This document shows, one piece after another, positions 8,974-16,724 of a stretch of DNA of 64,000 nt. How positions within the stretch are numbered: position 1 is the stretch's first letter; every line of letters starts with the position of its first letter. Source of the DNA: an uncultured Collinsella sp. (GTDB lineage Bacteria; Actinomycetota; Coriobacteriia; Coriobacteriales; Coriobacteriaceae); NCBI GenBank assembly GCA_902465015.1, contig CABQLK010000002.1, positions 1-64,000 of the forward strand, given 5' to 3'. The translations under genes were made by a program, and so were the position numbers. The notes beneath the pieces were generated by a model. That model had not been told where the DNA came from. It was given only the letters and a program-made list of their open reading frames with translations, and did not search any database.

Positions 8974-9615
8974 ATGGCACTTGAGAAGATTGACATCGAC
9001 ACCCTCGACCCGGCGGCGACCATCGTCGTGGCAACGGGCAACGCCCATAAGCTCACCGAGATCGAGGCCATTTTGGGCAAGGTTATGCCCGAGGTTCGCT
9101 TTGTGGCGCTCGGCCAGCTGGGCGATTTTGAGGACCCCGAGGAAAACGGCACGACGTTTTTGGAGAACGCTATCATCAAGGCGCAGGCTGCCGTCGAAGA
9201 GACGGGGCTCATGGCCATTGCCGACGATTCGGGCCTGGTCGTCGACGCGTTGGACGGTGAGCCCGGTGTGTATAGCGCGCGCTACGCTGGCGTGCACGGC
9301 GACGATGCCGCCAACAATGCCAAGCTGCTCGTGAATCTGGAGGGCGTGGCCGACGAGGACCGCACCGCGCGCTTTATGAGCGTCGTCGCGCTCATCGACA
9401 CGGACGGTTTGGTCACCTATGGTGAGGGCGCCTGCGAGGGCGTTATCGCACATGAGGGCCGCGGCGATCACGGCTTTGGCTACGACCCGCTGTTCCTGCC
9501 GGTCGACACGCCGGGCAAGACCATGGCCGAGCTGACGGCGGACGAGAAGAACGCCATCAGCCATCGATTCCATGCGCTCGAGCACCTATCCGCCAAACTG
9601 ACGGGCGAGGAGTAG
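8974..9615 (+). CDS. rdgB: XTP/dITP pyrophosphatase (non-canonical purine NTP hydrolase)
   Basis: 213 residues. Hydrolyses ITP, dITP and XTP to monophosphates and so keeps deaminated purines out of nucleic acids. The start at 8974 is fixed by AAGGAGG. The N-terminal VVATGNAHKLTEI, NGTTFLENAIIKA, the DDSGLVVDALDG catalytic segment (about residues 83-93) and HRFHALEHL near the C-terminus are Ham1 family signatures. The dtd gene starts 3 bp after its stop, indicating an operon. Confidence 0.95.
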   Translation: MALEKIDIDTLDPAATIVVATGNAHKLTEIEAILGKVMPEVRFVALGQLGDFEDPEENGTTFLENAIIKAQAAVEETGLMAIADDSGLVVDALDGEPGVYSARYAGVHGDDAANNAKLLVNLEGVADEDRTARFMSVVALIDTDGLVTYGEGACEGVIAHEGRGDHGFGYDPLFLPVDTPGKTMAELTADEKNAISHRFHALEHLSAKLTGEE

Positions 9616-9618
9616 GCC

Positions 9619-10065
9619 GTGCGTGCGGTGGTGCAGCGCGTGCTCAACGCCGGCGTGACGGTCGACGGCGAGTGCGTGGGCAAAATCGGGCGCGGCTATC
9701 TGGTGCTGCTGGGCGTGGGCCACGGCGACACGCGCGCCGAGGCCGATAAGCTGTGGGGCAAGCTCCGGGGCTTGCGCATTAACGAGGACGAGAACGGCAA
9801 GACCAACCTGGCACTTGCCGATGTCGACGGCGAGGTTCTCGTGGTGTCGCAGTTCACGCTGTTCGCCGATTGTCGTCACGGCCGCCGTCCATCGTTTACG
9901 GATGCTGGCGCCCCCGATGTTGCCAACGAGCTCTACGAGTACTTCCTGACGCTCGTTCGCCAAGATGTCGAACACATGGCGCACGGCATCTTTGGCGCCG
10001 ATATGAAGGTCGACCTCGTCAACGACGGCCCATTCACCATCGTCTTGGACACCGATAGTCTGTAA
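9619..10065 (+). CDS. dtd: D-aminoacyl-tRNA deacylase
   Basis: 148 residues. Removes D-amino acids, and glycine mischarged on tRNA-Ala, from tRNA. The start is GTG at 9619, with GAGGAG in the end of rdgB as ribosome site. Typical motifs are MRAVVQRV at the N-terminus, the catalytic [17 protein letters not shown] stretch (about residues 77-93) and [10 protein letters not shown] at the C-terminus, the latter replacing the usual NxGPVT with GPFT. Probably transcribed with rdgB. Confidence 0.95.
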   Translation: MRAVVQRVLNAGVTVDGECVGKIGRGYLVLLGVGHGDTRAEADKLWGKLRGLRINEDENGKTNLALADVDGEVLVVSQFTLFADCRHGRRPSFTDAGAPDVANELYEYFLTLVRQDVEHMAHGIFGADMKVDLVNDGPFTIVLDTDSL

Positions 10066-10098
10066 GTAGTCAATTTGGGACCGGGCTTTTTTAGCTAC

Positions 10099-10128
10099 TT
10101 GCGTATGGCCACAACAGGGTGCTATAGT
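10099..10128 (+). promoter_or_regulatory. sigma-70-type promoter for veg
   Basis: TTGCGT (10099-10104), an 18-bp spacer and TATAGT (10123-10128), about 68 bp before the veg start codon. Confidence 0.7.
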
Positions 10129-10148
10129 ATTAGAGTTTTGTCTATCTT

Positions 10149-10167
10149 AGGGGTATTATCCCCTTTT
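10149..10167 (+). terminator. short GGGG/CCCC hairpin with T tract in the veg leader
   Basis: GGGG-TATTAT-CCCC followed by TTTTT lies between the promoter and the ribosome site of veg. With only four G-C pairs it may act as a weak attenuator, or be incidental. Confidence 0.3.
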
Positions 10168-10195
10168 TGAATTGCACCTTCTGGAGGCCCTGTTC

Positions 10196-10492
10196 ATGGA
10201 AGAGATGGAAGTCAATCACGTCGACGACATCCACGAGAAGCTGACCGATATGGTGGGCGATCGCGTTAAGGTGAAGGCCAACATGGGCCGCACCCGCGTC
10301 GTCGAGCGCATGGGCACCATCAAGAGCGTCCATCCGGCAGTCTTTATCGTCGAGGTCGACGAGCGCCGTGGCCGCAAGTCGCGTCAGTCCTATCAGTATA
10401 TTGATGTTCTCACCGGCCAGGTCGAGCTGTTCGACCCCGAGAGCGGCGAGCACATTTTTACCCCGCTCGGCAATCAGCTCGAGGAGCACTAG
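10196..10492 (+). CDS. veg: Veg family protein
   Basis: 98 residues, start at 10196 with CTGGAGG eight bases upstream. The protein has the Veg (DUF1021) pattern: a short N-terminal helix containing VDDIHEKLTDMVGDRVKVKANMGR-like sequence, then RKSRQSYQYIDVLTG with many Arg and Ser residues. In Bacillus, Veg influences biofilm matrix genes; its biochemical role is unresolved. The veg-ispE pairing is conserved in Firmicutes, and here ispE starts 3 bp after the veg stop. Confidence 0.9.
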   Translation: MEEMEVNHVDDIHEKLTDMVGDRVKVKANMGRTRVVERMGTIKSVHPAVFIVEVDERRGRKSRQSYQYIDVLTGQVELFDPESGEHIFTPLGNQLEEH

Positions 10493-10494
10493 CG

Positions 10495-11391
10495 GTGACC
10501 GATTGGTCCCTGACCCTTTCCGCGCCGGCAAAGATCAACCTCTATCTGGGGGTTCATACCGAGCGCGACGACCGCGGCTACCATAAGGTCGATTCCCTGA
10601 TGGCAGCCGTCGGCCTTGTCGATATCGTTACGGTTACGCCGGCACAGGCACTGACCGTCCAGACGATTCCGGCATCCGATTTTCCCATGCAAAAGAATAC
10701 GGCGTATCGTGCGGCCGCTGCTATGGCCGAGCATTATGGTCGCGAAGCCAATGTCTGCATCACGATCGAGAAGCGTATCCCGTTGTGTGCCGGTCTGGGC
10801 GGTCCTTCGACGGATGCCGCGGCGGTCATTGTCGCCTTGGCAGAGAGTTGGGGTATCGACCGTGCCGATCCCGCGCTGGACAACATCGCGCGCGGCATTG
10901 GTGCCGACGTTCCCTTCTTTTTGCATGCCAGCCCTGCATTTTACGTGGGTGGGGGAGACGTGCTGGCAATCGAGTACCCCGCACTACCCGCGACACCCGT
11001 CGTGCTGGTCAAGCCGCGCGAGGCAAGCGTTTCAACAATTGAAGCCTATCGACGTTTTGACGAGACCCCAGCGCCTGCGGACAAGCCCGGAGCAATCGCA
11101 TCTGCCCTTCGCTCGGGAGATGCAGAGGCGGCCTACGCACTCGTCCACAACAACCTGGGTGTCATCTCCGCGCAGATGGAGCCGCGGATCCAAACGGTGC
11201 TCGACTGGCTTCGTTCGCAGAATGGTACCATTGCCGCAAACGTGTGCGGTTCGGGTGCCTGCTCGTTTGCTCTCTGCGATAGCGCCGCCACGGCAGCCAA
11301 TCTTTCGGCAGCCGCTCATCAAAACGGCTGGTGGGCTTATGCAACGGAGCTCGTTTCCGACACGGTTCGCATTGAAGCGCCAAAGAAATAA
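10495..11391 (+). CDS. ispE: 4-diphosphocytidyl-2-C-methyl-D-erythritol kinase
   Basis: 298 residues. A GHMP kinase that phosphorylates CDP-methylerythritol in the MEP isoprenoid pathway. The start is GTG at 10495, with GAGGAG from the end of veg as ribosome site. The substrate loop APAKINLYLGV at the N-terminus, the ATP-binding PLCAGLGGPSTDAAAVI (about residues 98-114), GADVPFFL, and a C-terminal GSGACSF motif fit IspE. Two further MEP genes, ispD and ispF, lie 16 kb downstream. Confidence 0.95.
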   Translation: MTDWSLTLSAPAKINLYLGVHTERDDRGYHKVDSLMAAVGLVDIVTVTPAQALTVQTIPASDFPMQKNTAYRAAAAMAEHYGREANVCITIEKRIPLCAGLGGPSTDAAAVIVALAESWGIDRADPALDNIARGIGADVPFFLHASPAFYVGGGDVLAIEYPALPATPVVLVKPREASVSTIEAYRRFDETPAPADKPGAIASALRSGDAEAAYALVHNNLGVISAQMEPRIQTVLDWLRSQNGTIAANVCGSGACSFALCDSAATAANLSAAAHQNGWWAYATELVSDTVRIEAPKK

Positions 11392-11440
11392 AAATTTCTC
11401 TAGCACGCGGCGAAAATCTTTGTTACTATAGTCGAGCTAA

Positions 11441-11517
11441 CGGGTTGTGGCTCAGTTTGGTAGAGCACTGCGTTCGGGACGCAGGGGTCGCTGGTTCAAA
11501 TCCAGTCAACCCGACCA
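11441..11517 (+). tRNA. tRNA-Pro (CGG)
   Basis: Complete cloverleaf: acceptor CGGGTTG / CAACCCG, anticodon arm CTGCG-TTCGGGA-CGCAG with anticodon CGG, T arm CTGG-TTCAAAT-CCAG, and an encoded CCA end. Confidence 0.96.
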
Positions 11518-11527
11518 GAGCATGAGG

Positions 11528-11556
11528 AGGGACCGCTTCTTGCGGTCCCTTTTTTT
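11528..11556 (+). terminator. intrinsic terminator after tRNA-Pro
   Basis: AGGGACCGC-TTCTT-GCGGTCCCT followed by TTTTTT; a textbook rho-independent terminator. Confidence 0.95.
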
Positions 11557-11564
11557 AGCTATTG

Positions 11565-11593
11565 TTGTGATACCGCGATACCCGCGGTATACT
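11565..11593 (+). promoter_or_regulatory. promoter for tatA
   Basis: TTGTGA (11565-11570), 17-bp spacer and TATACT (11588-11593). The spacer contains the palindromic ACCGCGATACCCGCGGT, which may be an operator or incidental. Confidence 0.65.
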
Positions 11594-11629
11594 CATTCGA
11601 GCTTGTCTCGCTGTATTGTGGAGGTCTAC

Positions 11630-11905
11630 ATGTTTGGACTGAGGGCTCCTGAGCTCATCATTATTCTCGTTGTTGTCCTGATTATCTTTGGGCCTAAGAA
11701 CCTGCCGAAGCTCGGTAAGTCCCTCGGCTCTACCGTCAAGAATATCCGCGAGGGTATGGAGGGCGACGATAAGGGCGAAACCAAGCAGGCCGAGGACGTT
11801 GTGGTCGAGGAGTCCAAGGAGGACAAGGAGATCGCAGAGCTCGAGGCCAAGCTCGCTGCTGCCAAGCAAAAGAAGGCAGAGGACAGCGACGCGGACGCAG
11901 AGTAG
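11630..11905 (+). CDS. tatA: Sec-independent (Tat) translocase subunit TatA
   Basis: 91 residues, start at 11630 with GGAGG upstream. One membrane helix near the N-terminus (about residues 7-20, rich in Leu, Ile and Val) is followed by the TatA hinge [14 protein letters not shown] and an amphipathic helix. The tail is highly charged (Glu, Lys, Asp). TatA forms the pore-like oligomer for export of folded proteins. No tatC lies in the window, so the gene is monocistronic here, between its own promoter and terminator. It could also be classed as TatE/TatB-like. Confidence 0.9.
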   Translation: MFGLRAPELIIILVVVLIIFGPKNLPKLGKSLGSTVKNIREGMEGDDKGETKQAEDVVVEESKEDKEIAELEAKLAAAKQKKAEDSDADAE

Positions 11906-11928
11906 TCCCATCCCTTTGGGGTGAGCAC

Positions 11929-11966
11929 CTGACCGGCTTGCCCGCAGGCTAGCCGGTCTTTTTTCG
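11929..11966 (+). terminator. intrinsic terminator of tatA
   Basis: GACCGGCT ... AGCCGGTC with a T run (TTTTTT) follows the tatA stop. Confidence 0.9.
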
Positions 11967-12013
11967 TTTTTGTTGACAGTTGATCGTTACATCATAGTTG
12001 GGGAGATATCCGT

Positions 12014-12484
12014 ATGGACGCAAGCCAGATCGTACTGACCGCTGAGGGCCGCCAGAAGCTCGTCGAGGAGCTCGCTTGGCGTGAGGGCGATTACGCCAAA
12101 GAGATCGTCGAGGACATCAAGGAAGCCCGCGCGTTCGGCGACCTTTCGGAGAACTCCGAGTACGATGCCGCCAAGGACAAGCAGGCCCAGAACGCCGCTC
12201 GTATCGCCGAGATCCAGGCCATCCTCGCTAACGCTCAGATCGCTGCCAGCACGGGCGACCTGACCGTCTCCATTGGCTCGACTGTTACCCTGGTCGACCC
12301 CAACGGTGAGCTCATCGAGGTCACGCTTGTCGGTACCACCGAGACCAACTCGCTCGAGCACAAGATCTCCAACGAGTCTCCGGTCGGCCACGCCATCATT
12401 GGTCATGGCGAGGGCGACTCCGTCGAGGTCGTTACGCCTTCCGGCAAGACTCGCGTCTACACCATCGCCAAGATCGCACGCTAG
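12014..12484 (+). CDS. greA: transcription elongation factor GreA
   Basis: 156 residues. Rescues backtracked RNA polymerase by stimulating transcript cleavage. GGGGAG precedes the ATG. The N-terminal coiled coil carries the tip FGDLSENSEYDAAK (about residues 40-53), whose acidic residues coordinate Mg2+ in the polymerase channel; the C-terminal FKBP-like domain contains GSTVTL and ESPVGHAIIGH. A possible promoter (TTGTTG at 11970, CATAGT at 11993) lies directly upstream. lysS follows after a terminator-like hairpin. Confidence 0.95.
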   Translation: MDASQIVLTAEGRQKLVEELAWREGDYAKEIVEDIKEARAFGDLSENSEYDAAKDKQAQNAARIAEIQAILANAQIAASTGDLTVSIGSTVTLVDPNGELIEVTLVGTTETNSLEHKISNESPVGHAIIGHGEGDSVEVVTPSGKTRVYTIAKIAR

Positions 12485-12509
12485 ACCACGGTCCCGCGTA
12501 AAGGTATGT

Positions 12510-12546
12510 TTTCGCTCCCTGGGACCGAATCCTGGGGAGCGTTTTA
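12510..12546 (+). terminator. hairpin between greA and lysS
   Basis: CGCTCCC ... GGGAGCG followed by TTTTAG. It could terminate greA transcripts or attenuate read-through into lysS. Confidence 0.65.
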
Positions 12547-12562
12547 GTTTGAGGAGCTAACT

Positions 12563-14527
12563 ATGGCAGAAAACCAGAACGCCGCCGATCAGGCATCGAC
12601 GCTCAACGACGAGCGCGCCACCCGCCTGGCCAAGCGCGCCGCCCTGTTCGAGGCGGGCCAGAACCCGTATCCCGAGCACTCCGAGATTGAGGACTACGTC
12701 GTCGACATCGAGACTAAGTACGCCGAGCTTGCCGATGGCGAGGACACCGAGGACGTCGTGAAGATCGCCGGCCGCGTGGTCGCCAAGCGCGGTCAGGGCA
12801 AGATCATGTTCATCGTCGTGCGCGATGCGACTGCCGAGATTCAGCTGTTCTGCCGCATCAACGACATGGACGAGGCCGCCTGGAACACGCTCAAGGCCCT
12901 CGACTTGGGCGATATCCTGGGCGTGACCGGCGTAGTCGTGCGCACCAAGCGTGGCCAGCTTTCCGTTGCCCCCAAGAGCGCGACGCTGCTGTCCAAGGCC
13001 GTTCGCCCGCTGCCCGAGAAGTTCCACGGCCTCTCCGACAAGGAGACCCGCTATCGTCAGCGCTATGTCGACCTCATCGCCAACGACGACGTTCGCGAGA
13101 CCTTCCGCAAGCGTTCGCAGATTCTCTCCACGTTCCGCCGCTTTATGGAGTCCGATGGCTACATGGAGGTCGAGACCCCTATCCTGCAGACCATCCAGGG
13201 CGGAGCTACTGCCAAGCCGTTCATCACGCACTTCAACGCGCTCGATCAGGAGTGCTATCTGCGTATCGCCACCGAGCTGCACCTCAAGCGCTGCATCGTC
13301 GGCGGCTTTGAGCGCGTGTTCGAGATCGGTCGTATCTTCCGCAACGAGGGCATGGACCTTACCCACAATCCCGAGTTCACCACGATGGAGGCCTACCGCG
13401 CCTTCTCCGATCTCGAGGGCATGAAGGCGCTCGCCCAGGGTGTTATTAAGGCCGCTAACAAGGCTATCGGCAACCCCGAGGTTATTGAGTACCAGGGCCA
13501 GACCATCGACCTGTCCGGCGAGTGGGCCAGCCGTCCCATGACCGACATCGTCTCCGACGTGCTCGGCAAGCAGGTCACCATCGACACGCCGGTTGAGGAG
13601 CTCGCTGCCGCCGCACGCGAGAAGGGCCTGGAGATCAAGCCCGAGTGGACCGCCGGCAAGATCATCGCCGAGATCTATGACGAGCTGGGCGAGGACACCA
13701 TCGTCAACCCCACCTTCGTGTGCGATTACCCCATCGAGGTTAGCCCGCTTGCCAAGCGCTTTGAGGATGACCCACGCCTGACCCATCGCTTTGAGCTGGT
13801 CATCGCCGGCCACGAGTACGCGAACGCGTTCTCCGAGCTCAACGACCCGGTCGACCAGGCCGAGCGCTTCGCTGCCCAGATGGCCGAGAAGGCCGGCGGC
13901 GATGACGAGGCCATGGAGTACGACGAGGACTACGTGCGCGCCCTCGAGTACGGTATGCCTCCCGCGGGCGGCATCGGCATCGGTATCGACCGCGTGGTCA
14001 TGCTGCTCACCAACCAGGCTTCTATCCGCGACGTCCTGCTGTTCCCGCACATGAAGCCCGAGAAGGGTTTCCAGTCCGGTGCCGCTGCCGCCAAGGCCGC
14101 AGAGGCCGGCAACGCCGCGAGCCCGTTCGTTAAGTCGCTTAAGCCCACGCTCGATTACTCCAAGATTGCCGTCGAGCCGCTGTTTGAGGAGTTCGTCGAC
14201 TTTGATACCTTCTCCAAGAGCGACTTCCGCGCCGTGAAGGTCAAGGCATGCGAGGCCGTCAAGAAGTCCAAGAAGCTGCTGAACTTTACGCTCGACGACG
14301 GCACCGGTACCGACCGCACCATCCTCTCCGGTATTCACGATTATTACGAGCCCGAGGACCTGGTCGGCAAGACCCTGCTTGCCATCACCAACCTGCCTCC
14401 GCGCAAGATGATGGGTATCCCCAGCTGCGGCATGCTCATCAGCGCCATCCACGAGGAGGAGGGCGAGGAGCGTCTCAACCTGATCCAGCTCGACGCTTCC
14501 ATCCCTGCCGGCGCAAAGATGTACTAA
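12563..14527 (+). CDS. lysS: lysyl-tRNA synthetase (class II) with C-terminal tRNA-binding domain
   Basis: 654 residues, about 150 longer than an ordinary bacterial class II LysRS. An N-terminal anticodon-binding OB fold (about 55-160) is followed by the class II catalytic core. Motif 1 lies in VETPILQTIQGGATAKPF, motif 2 is FEIGRIFRNEGMDLTHNPEFT (about 250-270) and motif 3 is GIGIGIDRVVML (about 470). An added domain from about residue 535, with DFRAVKVKACEAVKKSKKLL, DRTILSGI and MMGIPSCGMLIS, is the EMAP II/MetG-C type tRNA-binding OB fold that normally ends MetRS. GAGGAGC precedes the ATG. The extra domain should raise general tRNA affinity (inference). Confidence 0.95.
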   Translation: MAENQNAADQASTLNDERATRLAKRAALFEAGQNPYPEHSEIEDYVVDIETKYAELADGEDTEDVVKIAGRVVAKRGQGKIMFIVVRDATAEIQLFCRINDMDEAAWNTLKALDLGDILGVTGVVVRTKRGQLSVAPKSATLLSKAVRPLPEKFHGLSDKETRYRQRYVDLIANDDVRETFRKRSQILSTFRRFMESDGYMEVETPILQTIQGGATAKPFITHFNALDQECYLRIATELHLKRCIVGGFERVFEIGRIFRNEGMDLTHNPEFTTMEAYRAFSDLEGMKALAQGVIKAANKAIGNPEVIEYQGQTIDLSGEWASRPMTDIVSDVLGKQVTIDTPVEELAAAAREKGLEIKPEWTAGKIIAEIYDELGEDTIVNPTFVCDYPIEVSPLAKRFEDDPRLTHRFELVIAGHEYANAFSELNDPVDQAERFAAQMAEKAGGDDEAMEYDEDYVRALEYGMPPAGGIGIGIDRVVMLLTNQASIRDVLLFPHMKPEKGFQSGAAAAKAAEAGNAASPFVKSLKPTLDYSKIAVEPLFEEFVDFDTFSKSDFRAVKVKACEAVKKSKKLLNFTLDDGTGTDRTILSGIHDYYEPEDLVGKTLLAITNLPPRKMMGIPSCGMLISAIHEEEGEERLNLIQLDASIPAGAKMY

Positions 14528-14530
14528 TTA

Positions 14531-14557
14531 GTTACGCGGTTCTACGAACCGCGTAAC
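14531..14557. terminator. 12-bp perfect hairpin just after lysS
   Basis: GTTACGCGGTTC-TAC-GAACCGCGTAAC starts three bases after the lysS stop. No T tract follows, so it may protect the 3' end rather than terminate. Confidence 0.6.
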
Positions 14558-14575
14558 GGCTCGACGCTGCGCGAC

Positions 14576-14665
14576 GTCCAGAGCGACAATTTGTCATTCA
14601 AAAGGCAAGGCATGACCAGAAGGTCTATGCCTTGCCTTTTTCATGCCAACTTGTTCGCTCTGGAC
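14576..14665. repeat. nested inverted repeat with embedded terminator
   Basis: Outer arms GTCCAGAGCGACAA (14576-14589) and TTGTTCGCTCTGGAC (14651-14665) enclose a strong hairpin AAAAGGCAAGGCAT (14600-14613) / ATGCCTTGCCTTTT (14627-14640) with T runs on both strands. The inner hairpin can act as a bidirectional terminator. The remaining sequence up to the gene at 14852 shows no gene that I can recognise. Confidence 0.75.
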
Positions 14666-14851
14666 GCCGCTCGCTGTCCGTCCTCTACCTGCGGCGTTGC
14701 CCTGGTTGGCACTTATGGTCATTGGGGACGTTCTTAAACGACTACCCAACGGCTATTGCGCACATGGCTCGCATGACAGCCGTCTCTTTTATGTTTCCTT
14801 TAGCCGCTGCTGCCTAGGATGGAGGTTAGTCGGTAGGAAGGGAGCATCTGT

Positions 14852-16420
14852 ATGGACGACGCGAGCGAGCGCGCAATCGAAGAGGACATGCTCGATCAGT
14901 TCAACTACTTTGATGATGAGGACGAGGAGCTGATCGACCGTCGCGAGCCAGCGCCGCTTGATTCCTTTGATCTGGTCGATGAAGAGCCCGACGAGGACGA
15001 GGGCGAATCAGCGGAGCCTCCACAGCCTTCGCGCCTTGACTCGCTGCTTTCGAGAGCCCCCATGCACCACGGCGTTCGTGCCGGCGCGCTTCATATGAAA
15101 ACTGACTGGCACCAGATCGTGACGGCAGGCGATGAGCTTGCCGTCGATGCGCCGCTCACCGATAAATCATCCATCATCTGCCGCACCGGCATGCTTATGC
15201 TGGCAAGCGGAACAGGTGCCTGGCGCGTGCGCGATACCATGAATCGTGTTGCGGCCGTGCTCGGTGTCACCATTCACGTTGACTTAAGTCTCCTGTCGTT
15301 CGAGTGCACCTGCATCGAAGATGGCCACTGCTTTAACGAGGTCGTCAGCCTGCCTACAACGGGGGTCAATACTCATCGCATTTGGATGATGGAGAGTTTC
15401 TTAAAGGAAATCGAGATTTACGGGCGCCGGTTTACCGTGCATGAGTACCACGAGATGCTCAAGACCGTTGAGAGCTCAAAGCCCGATTACTCTCCCTGGC
15501 AACAGGGCCTTGCGGCGGCCTGTGCTTGCGGCGCCTTCGTCTTTTTGCTCGGCGGCGGCCCTATCGAGATGGCCTGCGCATTCGTAGGCGCTGGTGTCGG
15601 CAACTTTGCTCGCTCCCATATTCTCAAGCAGGGTCTTGGCCAGTTTAGCGCGCTGACGACCGGCGTTGCGCTCGCTTGCGTTTCGTATCTGCTGGCATTG
15701 CTCGGCCTTGGCCAGGTCGTACCGGGGGCAATGTCGCACCAAGAAGGCTATATCGGCGCCATGCTCTTTGTGATTCCCGGCTTTCCCCTCATTACGGCAG
15801 GCCTCGACATCGCTAAGCTCGACATGCGAAGCGGTATCGAGCGTCTTTCGTACGCTGTGTCGATTATTGTGATGGCGACCCTCGTGGGTTGGATGGTTGC
15901 CGAGTGCGTGGGACTGGCGCCGGATGACTTCGCCCCGCTCGGCCTCTCACCGTTGGCTCTTACGCTCTTGCGCATACTGATGAGCTTTATCGGCGTATTT
16001 GGCTTCTCGGTTATGTTCAACAGCCCAGTAAAGATGGCAGCGGCGGCAGGGCTCATCGGCGCCGTGTCCAATACCTTGCGTCTTACGCTCGTCGATGCGC
16101 CGACGATGCTTCCCTTCCTGGGGCTGAGTGCGGGCATGCCTCCCGAGGCGGCTGCGTTTATCGGTGCGCTGGTATCGGGGCTGCTCGCGAGCTTAGCTGA
16201 AATCAAACTCACCTATCCACGTATCGCCCTCACGGTGCCATCGATTGTCATTATGGTGCCGGGTTTGTATCTGTATCGCTCGATGTATTACATGTGCACC
16301 TTCGACACGGTCAATATGCTCGGCTGGTTTGTGCGTGCAGTGCTCATCGTGGCGTTTTTGCCCGTTGGCCTGGGCGTGGCGCGTACGCTTACCGACCCTC
16401 GCTGGCGCCACACCAGCTAA
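14852..16420 (+). CDS. ThrE/YjjP-type threonine/serine exporter family protein
   Basis: 522 residues. The first 75 or so residues are very acidic (repeated Asp/Glu with Phe and Leu) and likely disordered. A soluble DUF1212-like domain follows (about 90-215). Then come about ten hydrophobic segments (from residue about 220) including GGGPIEMACAFVGAGVGNFARSH and a second half with the DUF3815-like PFLGLSAGMPPEAAAF region. ThrE in Corynebacterium exports threonine and serine; substrate here is inferred. The start at 14852 is preceded by GGAAGGGAG. It stands alone, and two different palindromic repeats follow its stop codon. Confidence 0.85.
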   Translation: MDDASERAIEEDMLDQFNYFDDEDEELIDRREPAPLDSFDLVDEEPDEDEGESAEPPQPSRLDSLLSRAPMHHGVRAGALHMKTDWHQIVTAGDELAVDAPLTDKSSIICRTGMLMLASGTGAWRVRDTMNRVAAVLGVTIHVDLSLLSFECTCIEDGHCFNEVVSLPTTGVNTHRIWMMESFLKEIEIYGRRFTVHEYHEMLKTVESSKPDYSPWQQGLAAACACGAFVFLLGGGPIEMACAFVGAGVGNFARSHILKQGLGQFSALTTGVALACVSYLLALLGLGQVVPGAMSHQEGYIGAMLFVIPGFPLITAGLDIAKLDMRSGIERLSYAVSIIVMATLVGWMVAECVGLAPDDFAPLGLSPLALTLLRILMSFIGVFGFSVMFNSPVKMAAAAGLIGAVSNTLRLTLVDAPTMLPFLGLSAGMPPEAAAFIGALVSGLLASLAEIKLTYPRIALTVPSIVIMVPGLYLYRSMYYMCTFDTVNMLGWFVRAVLIVAFLPVGLGVARTLTDPRWRHTS

Positions 16421-16453
16421 TTGGTGCAAGGGGGACAGGTCACTTTGCACCAA
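16421..16453 (+). repeat. stop-codon-abutting hairpin element, GGGACAGG core (copy 2)
   Basis: Starts on the base after the TAA stop: TTGGTGCAA (16421-16429), core AGGGGGACAGGTCACT, TTGCACCAA (16445-16453). Arms differ from copy 1 but the core and position match. Confidence 0.85.
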
Positions 16454-16456
16454 ATG

Positions 16457-16523
16457 AGTTGCGGTGAAATAGGGACTGAATTGCTGTTTAAAGGGTCAAA
16501 ACAGTCCGTATTCCACCGCAACT
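16457..16523 (+). repeat. AGTTGCGGTG hairpin repeat (copy A)
   Basis: Left arm begins AGTTGCGGTGAAATAG (16457) and extends to 16478; right arm 16502-16523 ends TATTCCACCGCAACT. Other copies are at 49871-49937 and 54008-54074. The rest of the gap to 16638 shows no recognisable gene. Confidence 0.85.
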
Positions 16524-16638
16524 TATGGGGTCGGGGGATTGTTGGTGCCCTGCATCTTCATAAACTCAACGCTTACGAAGCGCGGGGTTTTCGTGCTAGG
16601 CTGGTTCCACCACATAAGTAGTCGCAGACGCACGTATC

Positions 16639-16690
16639 ACGGGCGGGCGAGATGAAGTCCCAACAGCTCCATCTTGCCCGCCCGTTTTTG
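16639..16690 (+). terminator. terminator/attenuator ahead of the DUF2798-like gene
   Basis: ACGGGCGGGCGAGATG (16639-16654) pairs with CATCTTGCCCGCCCGT (16670-16685) and is followed by TTTTT. It lies about 35 bp before the next start codon, where it could end upstream transcription or control entry to the gene. Confidence 0.75.
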
Positions 16691-16724
16691 TTGCGTGGTG
16701 TCGCGGCGTAACACAGAAAGGACC

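Noticed and set aside
12557..14452. 631-codon open frame on the minus strand opposite lysS
   Set aside because: Shadow of lysS: no ribosome site, no recognisable domain, low-complexity composition typical of antisense frames in GC-rich genes.
14700..14851. Short frames between lysS and the ThrE-like gene
   Set aside because: Frames of about 60-96 codons lack ribosome sites and domain patterns, and overlap the nested inverted repeat.
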